Shown: positions 25,140 to 39,323, counted from the stretch's first letter. The stretch: 64,000 bases of DNA from Physcomitrium patens (GCF_000002425.4 NC_037275.1:6949777-7013776), one strand, 5' to 3'. Numbers and translations: made by a program. Notes: a model not told the origin generated them from the sequence alone.

Positions 25140-28100
25140 AATTTTTTGAAGGTTGAGACAATCAAAGTACTTTATTTGATTGTCTTGACCAATAATAGTT
25201 CTTGTATAAGATACAAAATATGTCATTTTGGTTAAACAAGCCAACATTACAAAAATAATGGTTTAAGAATTTGAAATTAGAAGATTTATAATGAGTCCAT
25301 TCAAGCAAATGATTAAGGCTACTTTGTAATAGATAGAGGTTGAAGAAGTATATAAGTTTGATGACATATAGTCTTTGTTCAAGAATAATTATGATAAGAT
25401 TGAACAAATGTTTTGATAATTTTTCATATTTGAAGCCACTAATAATTTCTTGATATAAGTTCTATAGTTTTGTTGCTTCCAAAATTACTTGCTTTTAAAA
25501 AATCATGTTGTGCATATGGTATATATAATTTTGTTTGATCTTTAAAAATATATAAATGTCTATCATAATAAAGAAGGTTTTTTTTAAAACTAAATTCACT
25601 AAAATCATTATAAAAGGTTATTTTTTACATATAGAATAAAAAGATTTATTAACATATTTAAAAAAATCTTATAAAGAAAAATAGTACTAAATAGGATTTT
25701 TGACATAATAGTTCAAAGATGTAACAAATTTAATTTTAAAAGAACCAATAACTGTTAACTATTTCTTTCTTTTAGTACAAGATAAGAAAATTTAAATAAG
25801 GCATTTGAAAAGCCTTTTTTTTTAAAAGAAAATTTATAGTGTTAAATACAATTATGACAAAGAAAAGTTGCAATAAGCTTAGGAATAATTTAAGACATTT
25901 GTTGACATGAAATACTTAAGGTTCTTAAAATTAATATAAACTTTGATTAGTTAGAATGTCTTTTAGATAATGTTGCCATTCTTAGAATAAATTCACAATA
26001 ATAAGATTTTCTTTTTTGTGAATTTTATGGTGAATCTTAAATATTAAAAAATTACTTAAATAAAAAAATAGAATAATTTCTATTATTTACATTCTTTTAT
26101 GTTAAAACTAAACAAAAGACCAAATCTAATGCATCTATTTCTATAAAAAATTAGCTTAAAAAAATCTAGATGACATATAATAGAAGTTGAGATAAAACTT
26201 ATTTTTAAATCTTAAAATGTTGTTTTACAACTTAACTCTATTCTATTTTTTTTTGGTTTAAGTTAATTTTGTAATCAAAGCAAAAACTTAGGAAAAATTC
26301 ATGTTAAATACTTGATAATATTTTATAATTTCCAAAGAATATTAGACATTATATACTGTTTTTGGATATTTTTAATCTATTATAATTTTTTTATTCTTAG
26401 GATTTATTTATCAAATATTATTTCACAAAAGATATCCTAAAAATTCTACTTGATTTTGTAAAATATATAAATATTAATTTTTAAGTTCTTCTAATATAAA
26501 AGAAATATGTTCTTTATAATTTTCTATATTCTTAGAATAAACTAAAATATTATAATACACCACAAAATTATTTAAAAAATCACAAAATAAATTATTTATC
26601 AAATATAAGAAAATAATTGAAAAAATTGTAAGTTCAAAAGGCATGAAAATATATTCAAAATAGCCATACTTAATTTAGAATTTATTAACATTATTTTTTA
26701 AGTTGGTCAAAATTTTTTTTATCTAAAATAATAATTAAAGTTAAGAAAATAAAAATTGACGATAAAAAGATAAAAAGATAAATAATTATTGATTCAAAAT
26801 CCAAACATTTCTACAAAGAATTCTTAGTTTGGATTTTGGCACTAATTATATATATATTGGTTTGGAATCCAAATATCTACTCAATAAATATATAATCTTT
26901 AATTTTATATTTATAAGTATTTTCTAATTTTAAATTCAAGTATTTTACTTGATAGTCTTTAATCAAGACATTAGTAATATTTTTATAATTTTAGGCTTTA
27001 ATATAAATAACTATAGAATAACTTGATTAAGCACTTATTTTTTTATAAACAGTCTTCTAGATATATTAGAATTTGTGATTAATCTAAAATCTAATAGTTT
27101 ATGATTAGTAAATAAAAATTCTTTAAAAATTTAGTTAAGTTTAATGATCAATTCTAAAAAGCTTCTACATGAGTTGGACTTGAAATAACTTTAAACAATT
27201 TCAATACTATTAAATTCTATGAAATAAATAACTTGAACAAAACCTTAGGTTTAGAGAATTTTGAACCAACTAAAATCAGAAGCTAGAATAAGACAAAAAT
27301 TATTTTGATTAATATAAGAATAAGAAAAATAAAAATATTAAGTTAAATAAAAAATAATTAATCTGAATAGAATATAAGATTTTAATAATATTGGAAATTA
27401 TTAAAGATAATAATATATTTCTTTTAAGTTTTTTATACATTTATACTACTTCTAATTAACTATGATTTTTAATTATTTTACTTTGGCAGCTACTTTATTA
27501 TTTTTACCTTGTTCATTCTATCTTAAGATTTTATCCTTAAAAAAAGTTAGATACATCCAACAAATCATGAATTCTTATGCAAATCTAAGTTTTCTATTGT
27601 CCAAATCTTATTCATCTAATTTAATCTATTGTTTAGATTGTAATGGTTTAGATTTGTATCCAATTCCTAGTGGTCTAGGTCTAGTTCCTAGTTAATTTAA
27701 TTTGTTAACAAAATTTAGTCTTGTATTCATTATCTTCTACAATATATATCAAATTTTAGGCTTCTTATAGATTTATCTTAGTGTAGATCTTAATTCTATT
27801 TAATTAGTTAAGTAACTTTAATATAAAAAATAAATATAAATGATAAAATATCAAATATTTAATTTTTTGAATCCATAATAATCTAATTATAATTACAAGA
27901 ATCCATATTTTTTCTTTAAAAAGAAAATTTTCTCACTTAAAGAAGATTTTAAATATTAAATTAACTACTCTTTTAGAATTTTTTCAATATATTTCTTTAA
28001 AGCAATGAGATCTCTTTTGGTAAGTTGTAAATTGGTCCAAATGGTAGTTAATCTACTTCTTGAAGATTAGTTATACAATTATAAAATTAGTATTTTTATA

Positions 28101-28890
28101 ATATAGTAACATCTTTTTCTAAAATACATCTTAATATTCTTTATATTTCTTTGCAATTCTATTATAAGTTCTACTTAAATGGGAACTTTGTACTATATAA
28201 ATGAGAAGTAGATTTTCTTTTTTTATAATTTTTATAAATATCTTAGTTTTAAAATTAGTGATTTATTATTTTAGATATTAGATATAATATTTTTTGGTGT
28301 ATTAGAAAAAATAAGAAAAAAATTTAAACTATAGGATTTCTAATTTATTTGAAGAATATATTTTTTTAACTACAAAAATCTTGAAAGAATTATATTCTTG
28401 AGAATTTATACAATAATAAATACTATTAGACTTCTAATACTTTTTACATTTACTTCAATTAGTATGATTTAATGGATAATATTTTTAAAATATAAAAACT
28501 ATCTATCTTTGAATTTTACATGCATAAGTTTGATTTTTTCTATTAAAATTATTTCATAAAACTTTAAAAAATATTTATCAAAAAAAAGAGAAAAGATATC
28601 CATTCTTTTTTAAAATAATAAAAATAAAAATAATAAGATTTTTAGATTCTAAAAAAACCCTTATTTAAGATAAAGAAAAAGATTTAAAAAAAATACATGA
28701 CCTTCATAAAATTAAATGGTATAAAAATACACTTCTTTATGTTGCTATATAAATTTATTTTTTGATATTATATATTTTTTTAGACATATACTTCTTATCT
28801 TCTGATTTTGCTACTTCTTAGGATATTATTTAGCAATGTGTTTTGGTTTTCTATAATATAAGCACAACCCTTTTTTTTTGGCATTAAGCT
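25140..28890 (-). mobile_element. At least two heavily decayed Ty3/gypsy relics
   Basis: No long frames survive, but minus-strand translation in shifting frames shows gypsy landmarks in order. These are a zinc-knuckle relic near 28830-28880 (C..Y.KP.HIAK.YP, the missing Cys/Gly explained by G to A), a reverse-transcriptase entry at 27700-28090 (LPFGPIYNLPK, then FFLKKK, then TKINL.EAYNLI), a palm segment at 26390-26690 (YGYFEYIFMPFEL, FVVYYNILVYSKN, VEFLGYL) and an integrase zinc-domain-like stretch ending KNYYWSRQ near 25160-25260. The entry and palm segments overlap in sequence yet lie about 1 kb apart, so two elements or a rearrangement are involved. The 'PFGPIYNL' entry is of the chromovirus kind. 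Confidence 0.65.
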
Positions 28891-29925
28891 TTTATAATAT
28901 TATAATGGATTTTAAACATGTAATGATAATCTTTTACATCTAATTGTGCATCTTAATTGGTAGGAGTATTTGTAGCAAAAATATAAAAGCATTGAGGTAC
29001 TAATATATAAAAATAATTTTTTAAAATTTAAAATTTGGTTGTTGCATTTGATATCAAAACGAACAGCTCAACTCATAGTTTGAAGATTTAATAATTTAGC
29101 AATAATTTCTTCACATCATGTTGTAACATGTAGAAAATTAGACATAAGAGTGTGATATTACCTAACTTAATAAGAATTGTCGAAATTGTAAAACATCTAT
29201 TGACACAAGTTGATTTTTTTTTCTATAAAATTTAGATTATATTGATTTTGTATAAATTATATCACATTTTATATAAATAAATCAAGATTTTTTCAAAAGC
29301 ATATCCAAGTTTTCAAACATATGATCTTGTAGTTCTAAAGATAATAAGAACTAAATAAGAATAAAACTATTTTGTAAAGTTCTAATCAATTTGATATAAG
29401 ATACTTAAATTAAATAATTAAAATATTGAATTTGAATAAAATATTTTATTTAATTCATAAATCCTCAAAATTTGGATCATATACTATTAATCTTTTTTTA
29501 ATAAGCAACTATTAGTTTGCTAGTTTGTGTACATGCATGAGTTATTTGTGATGGTGTAATTATTGAAGAAACTCCTATCATTTCTATGTCTTCATGATTA
29601 ATAATTTTTAATATTAATTGAGGTGTTGGATGAAATTAATATATAATAAAAATTAAATTTCTTAATATTTTTAAATTTTGTAATATAATATTCTTCATCT
29701 CATTTAAATCTATTATACTTCTAAGCACTTAATTATTTCTAAACAAAAAAAGAAAAGAAAAGAAAAGAAAATAGTATTTTTTATTAAGAAAGATAAAGCT
29801 TTAATAATATAAATGCAAGTCATTTCAAATTGTCAAAGACATGAATCTAAAAACCCTTCAAAAAATAATATATTCATGTATTATTGCAAAAAAGAGAAAG
29901 CAAAGAAATAAGAGATTGTTATAAG

Positions 29926-29930
<5 letters not shown>
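28891..29930. other. AT-rich DNA, possibly gag and leader of the gypsy relic
   Basis: The minus strand near 29040-29085 gives LQTMS.AVRFDIKCN, which loosely resembles the 'A.RIDNRL' block of chromovirus gag, in the right place upstream of the zinc-knuckle relic. An AAAAG array lies at 29748-29770. Otherwise nothing is recognised. Confidence 0.35.
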
Positions 29931-29962
<32 letters not shown>

Positions 29963-30150
29963 ATGATAGCTATTACTAAATATAAAGAGATTAGAGACTC
30001 TTGAATAAAGACTAGAATATAAGAAAGGCCTTAATAAGATTGAGAATGGCCTTACTCTTTTCTCATATATATATTGATTAGGAAAAAACCCTTGTCAAAG
30101 CTTCTTAAAGACCATAAGACTTTTGGCCTAAGTTTTAAGTTGTAGGTTGT
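29840..30150 (-). repeat. Decayed direct repeat, left copy
   Basis: The order of motifs 'gacatgaa', 'ttaaaa', 'atagctattactaaa', 'ttagagactcttgaataaagactag', 'aagaccataagac' matches 35202-35480 with many substitutions. These may be LTR remnants. The strand is inferred from the adjacent minus-strand gypsy relic and is uncertain. Confidence 0.45.
29930..29960. repeat. Poly(A) run of about 30 bases
   Basis: An uninterrupted A tract on the + strand (about 29930-29959). It lies inside the direct-repeat region described next, not beside a recognisable LINE or SINE. Confidence 0.9.
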
Positions 30151-30196
30151 GTCAAATATGGATTTTTAAAAGTAACATACTTGTAAGAAAAGTTTG

Positions 30197-30199
<3 letters not shown>

Positions 30200-30243
<44 letters not shown>

Positions 30244-30265
30244 TATATATATATATGATATATAT
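30200..30265. repeat. (AT)n microsatellite
   Basis: About 40 bases of uninterrupted TA, then two short interrupted runs. Confidence 0.95.
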
Positions 30266-30889
30266 ATGTTTGTGAATCACATCTAAAAAACTTCTTCAAA
30301 GCTTTTTAATGAAGAATTATCCACCTAGTATGTTTTATATCTTTTTAAAAAATTTCTATTGGCTTCTAATTATTTATGTTATTTATAAATTTATTATGAA
30401 AAAAATTATATTTTTATTTAATAATCATCTAATATTATTTTGGTTTTTTTTTTTAATTAAATATTTTTTCAATTCATTTTTTTCTTTTATATTCACAACT
30501 TTGAATTAGCATAGATTTCGGCACTCCCATCATTACCTATGGCAATAGTACTAGACAATGATCACTTATTAGTATAAGATTTGATTACTTTTTAATCTAA
30601 ACAATAACCATAATTTTGTTAAAAACATAGATAGAGCATTAATGACACAAATTATATTTGGAGGTTGTGTTGTCATGTGAGAAGAAAGGATGGAGGAGGT
30701 GTGCACAAGAAATTTCTCATTGTTTTACATAAATATAGAGTAAAAATAAAATAAACTACATCTAGTTTCAAAATAGTTAATATGATATATTTTTTAATTT
30801 TTAAATATTGGTTTATTTCTAAAAAAAAACCAAGACAGAAAAAAGAAAAGAAAAATAAGAAAAAAAAAGATATATTGATGAAGAAATTA

Positions 30890-30926
<37 letters not shown>

Positions 30927-32326
30927 CAAAGAAAAATATTATAAAAATCAAGTCAAAAGCTTTTACAATCAAGAAAGTTGATAAAATACAAAGGAATGTA
31001 ATGTATTCTATAAGCTCAAAGAAAAAATTTAGTTTAATAATTTAAGGTTTGATTGATATTAGAATTTAAGATTTTTTAAGACATCTAATTTATATTATAG
31101 GCTTTATTTACGATTATCTTTCAAGGATTTTTATTTTTTATTTTTATTTATTATTTTAATTTATAGAATTAAAAAAATTAAAGATCAGATTTTTTTTAGA
31201 TTTTAAATTTTAAAATTTCACTATGGATTATTTTTAGAAATTTATAGTTAAATTTTCTTTTGGAAATTATATATAATTGTAATTTAGAAAATAATTTTTC
31301 TTTAGAATCTATAATTTAAAGGATTCTTGGGATTAGGATTATAATTTTTTAGATTGAATATAATTCAAGATTAGAAGTACTTAAATTAAATATAATTTAA
31401 GCATGAGAATAAAGTAGAGTCTAGATTATAAATAAGTATCAAAAAAACTATTTTTTTAAGAATAATTTGAATCTAAAGGCTATTTTTTGTATTATTTTTT
31501 AATTATATAAATAAATAATATTAAACTTTGTTGAAAAATACTTATGATGCATGTACACTAAGGTGTACTACATATTTACTTATAAGGAATTTTTTAAATT
31601 TGGCTATTATATAATTAATCACATTTATTATCAAGCATAAGATTAGATGTACAAAAACTTTAAAAAGTGTAATCTACATTATTAAGAAATCTAGAGTTTA
31701 TAAAAAAAATTATGTATATGTATATATCTATATATATATTTACATAATTTTACTTTATTATTAATGTATAGTCATTAAAAAATTTAAATAAAGACCATTT
31801 TTGTTTCATGTAATTTTAATAATATTATATTATTTATTATTTTTTTTTCTTAGTCTAAGATTATTGATGATAATTTTTTAATCCAATACATCAAAACAAA
31901 AATTTCTTCAGCAAATTCCATGTCTTTACATTTTAACTTCAGATTTTACTTTTTATAATTAATATAGTTGAAATTTTTAAGATTAGCTAGTAAATAGATT
32001 CTAATTGAGAAAAAGTATATTTTCTATAAATTTGATGCATTTTTTGAGACCTCAAAAAAAATAATATTTAATTTTTATTAGAAATTATTTAATTTATAAT
32101 ACAAATATTTTTTAAAGAGCTCAATGTTTTATATTTTTTTATTGGGTAAATCTTGAAAAATTCATCAAAATTAATTTAATTATTAACATAAATTAAATCT
32201 CGCTAAATCTTATATAAAATAATTTTAATTAGTTTTTAAAAGTTTGAAATTTCATCCTATTCTAATCAATTCTATAAATTGACACAAAATTTCAACAAGA
32301 ATCTATAATGTTTATGTTTATCTATA

Positions 32327-32372
<46 letters not shown>

Positions 32373-35200
32373 GTGTGTTTAATTTTTTATTATTCCTTTT
32401 GATTTTAAGTTACTAAATGCATGTAAATAAATTATATTAGATTTTAATTAATCTTTTAAAAAAATATAAGATTTCATATTTTAATTCTATATATTATAAT
32501 CTTTCAATCATCTTAGATAATTTTTAAATAATTTTATTATTTGCAATATAAACTTACTTAATTTATCCAAATATATTTATAATAAAAAAATTATATTAAA
32601 TTGACTTTTACTATTTAACAATCTATTCTTAATCAAGTATTTTCTTCTTCAATTTAGAATAATATTCTACACATTTTTTTTAAAATAAAAATATGTTCTA
32701 TAATAATAATAAATAAAAATCATAATTTTAAATTCTTAATTTATTTTTAATTTTAATAAAATCATAGAAAATAACATGTAATTTTATATCTTATAAATAA
32801 AATTAGAAAAATTATTATACCTAGTAGTGTATTCAATGTGGATAATTAAATATTTATAAATCTATCTTTAAATGAATTAATCGATTATAAGATTTTTTCT
32901 TTAAAATTATATGAATAATTCTACCTAGTCTAACAAATTCACTTTTATATCAATTCTATAAATATTTTACTATTTTAGCATACAATTTTTTTGTAGGTAA
33001 TGACATGTAATATTATATATCCTAGCTTGTAGTAGTAATTTATATATATATGAATGTTTATAGTGTCGGCATTATGAATTGAACATGGTGCACTTGTCAT
33101 GTAGGATGTATGTAAAAAATACATTCATGAACTTATATTATTTTATCTTTCATCAATCATTAGAAGTGGTTCATCAATTTTATACGAACTTTAGCTACTT
33201 AACTTGGGCATAAACAAGAGCTAATGGTACCATTGATACCATCTCCATCCAAAAGATGAGCTTTTATGTTAATAATTAATATGTTATTGTTAGTCATTTA
33301 TTCTATAAAGAATCTTAATAGAAGATGTGATAAACAATGACATCATAGGTCTAATGGATGTAAATTATGAAGAATCTCTACCTTTGGACATATTATGGCC
33401 AACTTTCTAGATTTGTTTTATTAAAAAATTTCTATTCTTATTTAAGTACTTAGTATGCATTAGTCATTATAGGACAAGTGGATTCTAGTAGCATTCATGC
33501 CTAAAATTTGATAATATGAATAATACAACTTATTGTCAATCATGAACAACCTTTACGTGACAATGATAAGTATGTGATGGTTTTAATTTCAAGAAATGGA
33601 GGAAAATCTAGTTGCTTGGTTTAACAAGATTTTTATTTATATATATAGTAGTATTCTAGTAAAGTCATGGATTTCTAGAATACATGCATTTTTATTACAA
33701 ATACAACTCATGGTTCTCTTTGTGCATTAGTTGTATTTTAGCACTTTTTTGATTTTGATGTAAATGTGGGTTTAAAAATTATAGTGTTGAAATTAAATTA
33801 TAAGACACCAATCAATGCAAGAAGGTTAAATATTATTCAATGTAATTATACTTCATCACTTAACATTATATGTATATTTATAGATTTTTATTATTATAAA
33901 AGTTAAACATATATCTCTGTATGGCATTCAATGTATTGTTGATTTTTATAGAATATAATTAATATATAAGAATAAAGTGATTACATTGGTTATTTTTCTA
34001 TTACTTAAATAGCATGCAAGGTTGAATTATTAATCCTTCAATAATGCAAGTGATAAAAATATGATTAATATTATGGTAGAATCTCTCTTTTGTTAATAGA
34101 TGGACATTAAGTTGAGTTCTATTGCTAGATAGATTGCAAGATCATGGCTTGATAATTTGTAAGCTTTGCATAGCCCTGGTTTTATTTTTATTTTTATATA
34201 TTTGTATTTTATGTATAATTATGCTATTTTATGAGTGAAAATTAAATATAGTTGATTAATATTGATATATTTTGATAGATGGTATATTAATTGTTATACC
34301 TATTTATTGATTGTATTTATATAAAATTATTTTTATTTATAGTATTTTCTTCTTAGATAATAATAATCTCATTTAGTAATTCCTTTGAAATATAGTTTTG
34401 ATTGTGACTGAGATCCGTTGTCTTTGATTGACAAATTTCAATTAAAAATTGCTAAGTTGACTGCCAAGCAATACATGATTTATTCCATTTATTTAACTTA
34501 TTATTATTATTCATATCTTGATGTAGCTTTTACAAAAAAAATTCACAAAACTAATTCAATTTTAAGATATTAGGTATTAATGCTTAAAAATTTGAATTGA
34601 ATAATTGCTTAATATTATGCTAAATTAAATTTTATTTTTAATTTTTATATTCAACAAGGTCAATCTCTGAATATACTTAAAATATTTTAATTGTAATTCA
34701 TTTCATTCAAGTAGCTAAATCTAAAAAAAAAATTGAATTGCATAAAATAGAAAAATAATATGTAATACAAATTTTTTTGTAAAGCAGATTGTATATAAAT
34801 ATGCATTATGTATACCTATTTAATATATAATTTTAATAAATAATCAACTAAAATTATTCAAATAATTCATTTATCTTTAATTCATAAATCAACTTCAATA
34901 AAATATAATTATACGTCAAACTCTAGTTATGAATCATTTGCCTATAACTATAGAAAAAAAAAAAAACTCTTGTAGGACATGTGCAAATATCATGTCTAAT
35001 AAATTTATAATTTCTAAAAAAATATCTTTTCTTGATATTTCTATAATTTCAAACAGTGAATCAAAATATTGTATAGATATCTCAACATATATCTTACTTC
35101 TCAACCTATTCTTTGTTCTATTTGGTCTTTCTTTTGAACAACTTATTTGTAGGTTTTTAATCTCATAGTAATTATTGCAAGCTATATCAATCACTTCTAA
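30266..35200. other. Long AT-rich stretch without a recognisable gene
   Basis: About 4.9 kb of very AT-rich DNA. It includes (AT)n runs at 30890-30923 and 32331-32368. All open frames are short and rich in Ile, Lys, Phe and Tyr, and several overlap on both strands (30673-31045, 34929-35206). I see no RNA gene, LTR tip or conserved protein motif. Confidence 0.6.
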
Positions 35201-35201
35201 T

Positions 35202-35480
35202 GACATGAACCTTAGAGAAGTAAAAGATCAATACTTTCTTATGTGACTCAATAGATTAAAAAATCACTTAAAGATGGTATAATATTAAATTAGAATGGCT
35301 ATTGCTAAAGACAAAAAAATTAGAAAGTCTTGAAAATAAGACTAGGACTAAAAAGACGTTGACAAAAATGAAGAAGTCTTCATTCTTGCCTCCATATATA
35401 CTATTTAATTAAGAGCTATGTGTCAACATCCTATAAGACCTCGAAGACATGTCTAATTTGCAAAACATGTGTCTTAACTT
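35202..35480 (-). repeat. Decayed direct repeat, right copy
   Basis: Matches 29840-30150 in motif order ('gacatgaacctta', 'gaatggctattgctaaa', 'ttagaaagtcttgaaaataagactag', 'cctcgaagacatg'). If the two are LTRs of one element it would be about 5.4 kb long, but no coding remnant between them supports this. They could equally be two solo LTRs. Confidence 0.45.
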
Positions 35481-36440
35481 GCAAGATAAGTTTTCTATAT
35501 GCATATTATATTATTAGCATGTATCACAAGCTATCTATATGTGCAATACATGACTAATTTTTTGACCAAGTTTCTTACCTATTAATCAATTATAAATATG
35601 TATAAAATCAAATATGTATCAATGAATCTTTTAAACAGCTTTGCCACAAGATAATATCAAATCTACTTATATTTATCTTTTACTTAGTACTTTTTATTTA
35701 GATAAATATAAATATATATATATATATATATGTGACATTATCTCTTCTCCTAAAGATAAGTTCTATAAAAAGTGGTCATCATATATTAAAGAAATCCAAG
35801 ATGGGATAAATTATATTTTTCACATATTTTGATCTTTATTTCCTTTAAAGATGGTTAATAGGTCCTCTCAGCCATTAATAATGTCTCATTTCAAAGTGGA
35901 AAGACTATCCTATTATTTTGTCATTGTTGAAGCCTTTATAACTTTTTTTAAAAAAAATATTTGTAAGACTATCAAAAATTATTCCTACTTCTAATTAAAT
36001 CACCAAATATCGAGAATCTCTTTTAAAGTTGTGATATCAAATAAATTGTATCTTGTCATCTATTTGAAAAAGAATTTATCTTTTTTAAGATCTTTATCTC
36101 AATTATATCATCTTACACACTATGATAATTATAATATTATATCTGATAAGTCAAAAAATAATAGCTCTTATGTTGAATCTATTAATTGTTGATTTTTTAT
36201 CTTTTTAATGCCATAATTGCATATAAACTACAAACAAAGATAAAAAATAAAATGTAATCTTTTTTAAACTATAATTATTTTATAAAAAAGATTTGCTATT
36301 ATTTCTCTTGATTTAGGTAGATGTTGTTAATGAAAAGAATCAACCTTCTTTGCTATATATACAAGATTTTTAGTTGGCTCCAATGTGCATTCACTAATAT
36401 CATATCTATTGTCATATTGTAGTTTGGCTACTATGTAAAA

Positions 36441-36490
<50 letters not shown>

Positions 36491-36699
36491 TATAATTTAA
36501 TAATAAATACATTATTAAATTTTAATTTATTACAAAATATGATTAAATTACTATTTAGAAGTGATTTTTTAAAAAAGCTATTATTGAGGTTGATTTTTTT
36601 TATTAATAATAGTTTTTATATATTTAGAACTACCTTTATTAGACATTGGTGATTCTTAAAATCTTATTTTATTTCTTTTATTTGACATTTAAGAGATAT
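35481..36699. other. AT-rich DNA without a recognisable gene
   Basis: Contains (AT)n runs at 35712-35731 and 36447-36480. No protein motif, LTR tip or RNA gene is recognised. Confidence 0.6.
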
Positions 36700-37590
36700 A
36701 TTATGTAAATCTAATAAAAAAAAAGATTGGAGATGGATTTTGATAATAAAAAGAGTAGTTAAGACATCTATATGGATGAATGGAGATAGATGATAATAAT
36801 TTCTATTACTATTGGCCAAAAGGCATATCCAATGGGCTTCAAAGAGTCTCCTCAAGGACTTATTAGGAATTATGGTTATTCTTTAGAGGCATTTAGAACT
36901 AGAGAGGCTAAAGTCAAAGAATTTAGGATTTTGGCAATGGTTTTAATGCAAATTTTGAGTGATTTAGAGTTTTTATGAGAAAGATATAAGCACTCAAAGT
37001 TAAGGTGTGGATTTTGTACCTACTATCACTCTTTTAGACATAACATGTGCATACAGAATGCAATGAAGGATTGGTGATTGGGATTGGAGAGAACACTTTT
37101 TTGACTATACTTTTCATATATTAATTTGAGAATTTTAAGCTGAAAGAAAGAAGTTATAGGAAGTTAAAGTTAGCTCTTGTAATCTAAGGGTAGTAAATAA
37201 TCCAATTTACTAGAAGTTGTATTTTGAGCCATATCTTGAGCAATTTGATAAGATTTTAGCTAAAATTTCTAAGAATATGTATTATCATGTTAATAAATTT
37301 TATATACAAATATTAAGGCATTTGGAATTTGGATTCTTGAGATATGGAGAAAATAGTGTTCAAATGCTTATAATTTAGAATTTAAAATACTTACTAGGAT
37401 TTCTAAGATGCTATATAATTTGTAATAGATTTATAATTTATTTATTTTATAATAAAGCTTAAGAGTAAATTCTAAATTATCTAAATTTTTTTAAAAAATT
37501 AAATAATTAAATTAAGAGATATAAATTTCTAAAGTTTAGTGAGAAAAAATCTTTGGAAAAAAAAATGTTTTGAGGATTTTGGTACGATCT
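36700..37590 (-). repeat. Old relic of the family-R LTR
   Basis: The sequence follows the solo LTR at 45205-46432 in the same orientation. Shared landmarks are 'tccaatgggcttcaaagag', 'ggacttattaggaattatgg', 'aagttaaggtgtggattttgtacctactatcactctttt' split by substitutions, and 'aaggcatttggaatttgg' followed by 'gagatatggagaaaat'. It is much more AT-rich than the copies at 43405 and 45205, so it is older or more strongly decayed. Its tips are not preserved. Confidence 0.7.
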
Positions 37591-38008
37591 GAACCTTTTA
37601 TACAAAGTAAAGGAATTTTTGGAAGCCAAGACTTTATATATATGTTAAAGATGGAGATATGGAGCTATAGTAAAATCATGATATAAAGATGAATATTTGT
37701 AATAGAATTAGGTATTTTCTTTGAGCTTATAGAACATCAAATTTATTGGCAAATAGTTAATTATGATTTAGTATAATACAAGATGTTGGGGAATTTTTAG
37801 ATGCTTTAGAAAACCTTATGTATAATTCTTATTAAATATAAAAGGATTTTATTAATAAAATATCTTTTAATACTATTATATTTTTTTGGCCTTTATAATA
37901 AGAATACATCATTTATTAGAACTTATCCAATAAGTTAAAGCTAAACTCTATAAATTTAGATATCTAATATATTTTCAAATAAAAAATCATGCCATAGAAC
38001 TTTGTTGT
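37591..38008. other. AT-rich spacer
   Basis: No feature recognised between the family-R relic and the LTR of gypsy copy A. Confidence 0.55.
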
Positions 38009-39323
38009 TGTATTACGTGTTGTCTTGTTAAGAAATGCACTAAGCATCTAGTTGTGGAAGGTGAAGTTATGTTTCAGAAATATCCAAGAAATCTTAATAG
38101 GTTTCATTCATACGAGAAGAATATAATCCAAATTTCAATTCAAAAGTACTAAAAAATACTCTTTTTAGTAGCGTCAATCATACATACATCCTAATTACAT
38201 TATTACTTTCATATTTAAGCAATTTAGATTTTTCTTGCAAGTCCTAATCCTTATCAATGAGCTTTGACAAGGTGTAATTTTTAATTTGATTGTCTACTTG
38301 ATGTGAAATTTTGCATGCAATTGGCAATGTAAGTCATTTACATCCTTAAGAAATTTCAGTCCAATTCAACTTCAAAATTGTGAGAAAACCTCAAAAAATT
38401 ATACTAATGTCACTTGGCTACCAACTTAAAAGGTGATGTAGAAGTTCTAGAAGTGATTTTTTCTTTTCTAACTATTAACTTCAACTCAAAATTGGTGTAG
38501 AGCTTAATCTTTAAGTCCTCCAATACTGTGCCAAATTTTATCTTGATCCAATTAGTAGATCTCTATATATCATAAAAATCCTATCCAATCTCAAATTGCC
38601 AACTTCTGGCATGTTCTTGTACCAAAATCCAGATATCTTTCAATTGTACTATTGGATTATTAAAAAATTTTACATATACTTAAAAAACCTAATAAACCAA
38701 GTACTATTAAAATTTGAATCATAGATGTGACACCAATTTTACGAACTAGCTCAGAGTGCTAGTCCTAATTTCATTGCATAAATCCTAAGTTGCCAATACA
38801 AACCTTAATTTCCAAAAATAATTGCTAACTCCTCCCAAATCCTATCAAAACCAACTATATTTTTCTGAAATAAGCTCTAACCTAGCTTTCAAACTCTAAT
38901 TTTTGATCTTCAAATGAAATCTTCTTTTATCCTAGGTGGTTATTTTAGTGACCAGAGGTGTGATTTTGACCCTATCTTACAAATGGTCGACTCCCGGATA
39001 TCAATCTAACCTATCCTAAGGATCTTTTAGTCCAATCCTATCTTCAACTTAATTCTAGTATCAATTATACTAATTATTTATCTCTCCTAACCTGATTTTA
39101 TCAATTTATGGTCTTTTTAAGGTAATAAAAGTATTTATATATCCTAAAAGGTAAAAATACTAATTAACTTTTATCTACTTGTTATTAAGATAAGAAAATA
39201 GGCTAAGAGGCTTTTATAAATATTAGAATATTTTGAATTCTTATTGAACTAATATAATAGAATATTAATTAAAAAATCATTTTTAGTCATATTTTCACCA
39301 TATAATCATGTCACAATATGACA
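38009..39323 (-). repeat. 3' LTR of gypsy copy A
   Basis: The left tip is tgtattacgtg and the right tip atatgaca, hence TG...CA on the minus strand. The adjacent minus-strand purine-rich tract reads aagatgatgtgga. It aligns along its length with 52947-54248 and 55071-56375. Confidence 0.85.

Noticed and set aside
30673..31045. Open frames on both strands (99 and 87 codons)
   Set aside because: They run through an (AT)n microsatellite, are dominated by Ile, Tyr, Phe and Lys, and overlap on opposite strands, as expected of composition alone.
34929..35206. Overlapping 79- and 90-codon frames on both strands
   Set aside because: AT-rich composition and no recognisable motif. At most a very decayed gag, not supportable.
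36327..36512. 61-codon minus-strand frame
   Set aside because: It reads through an (AT)n run (IYIYIY) and has no further support.
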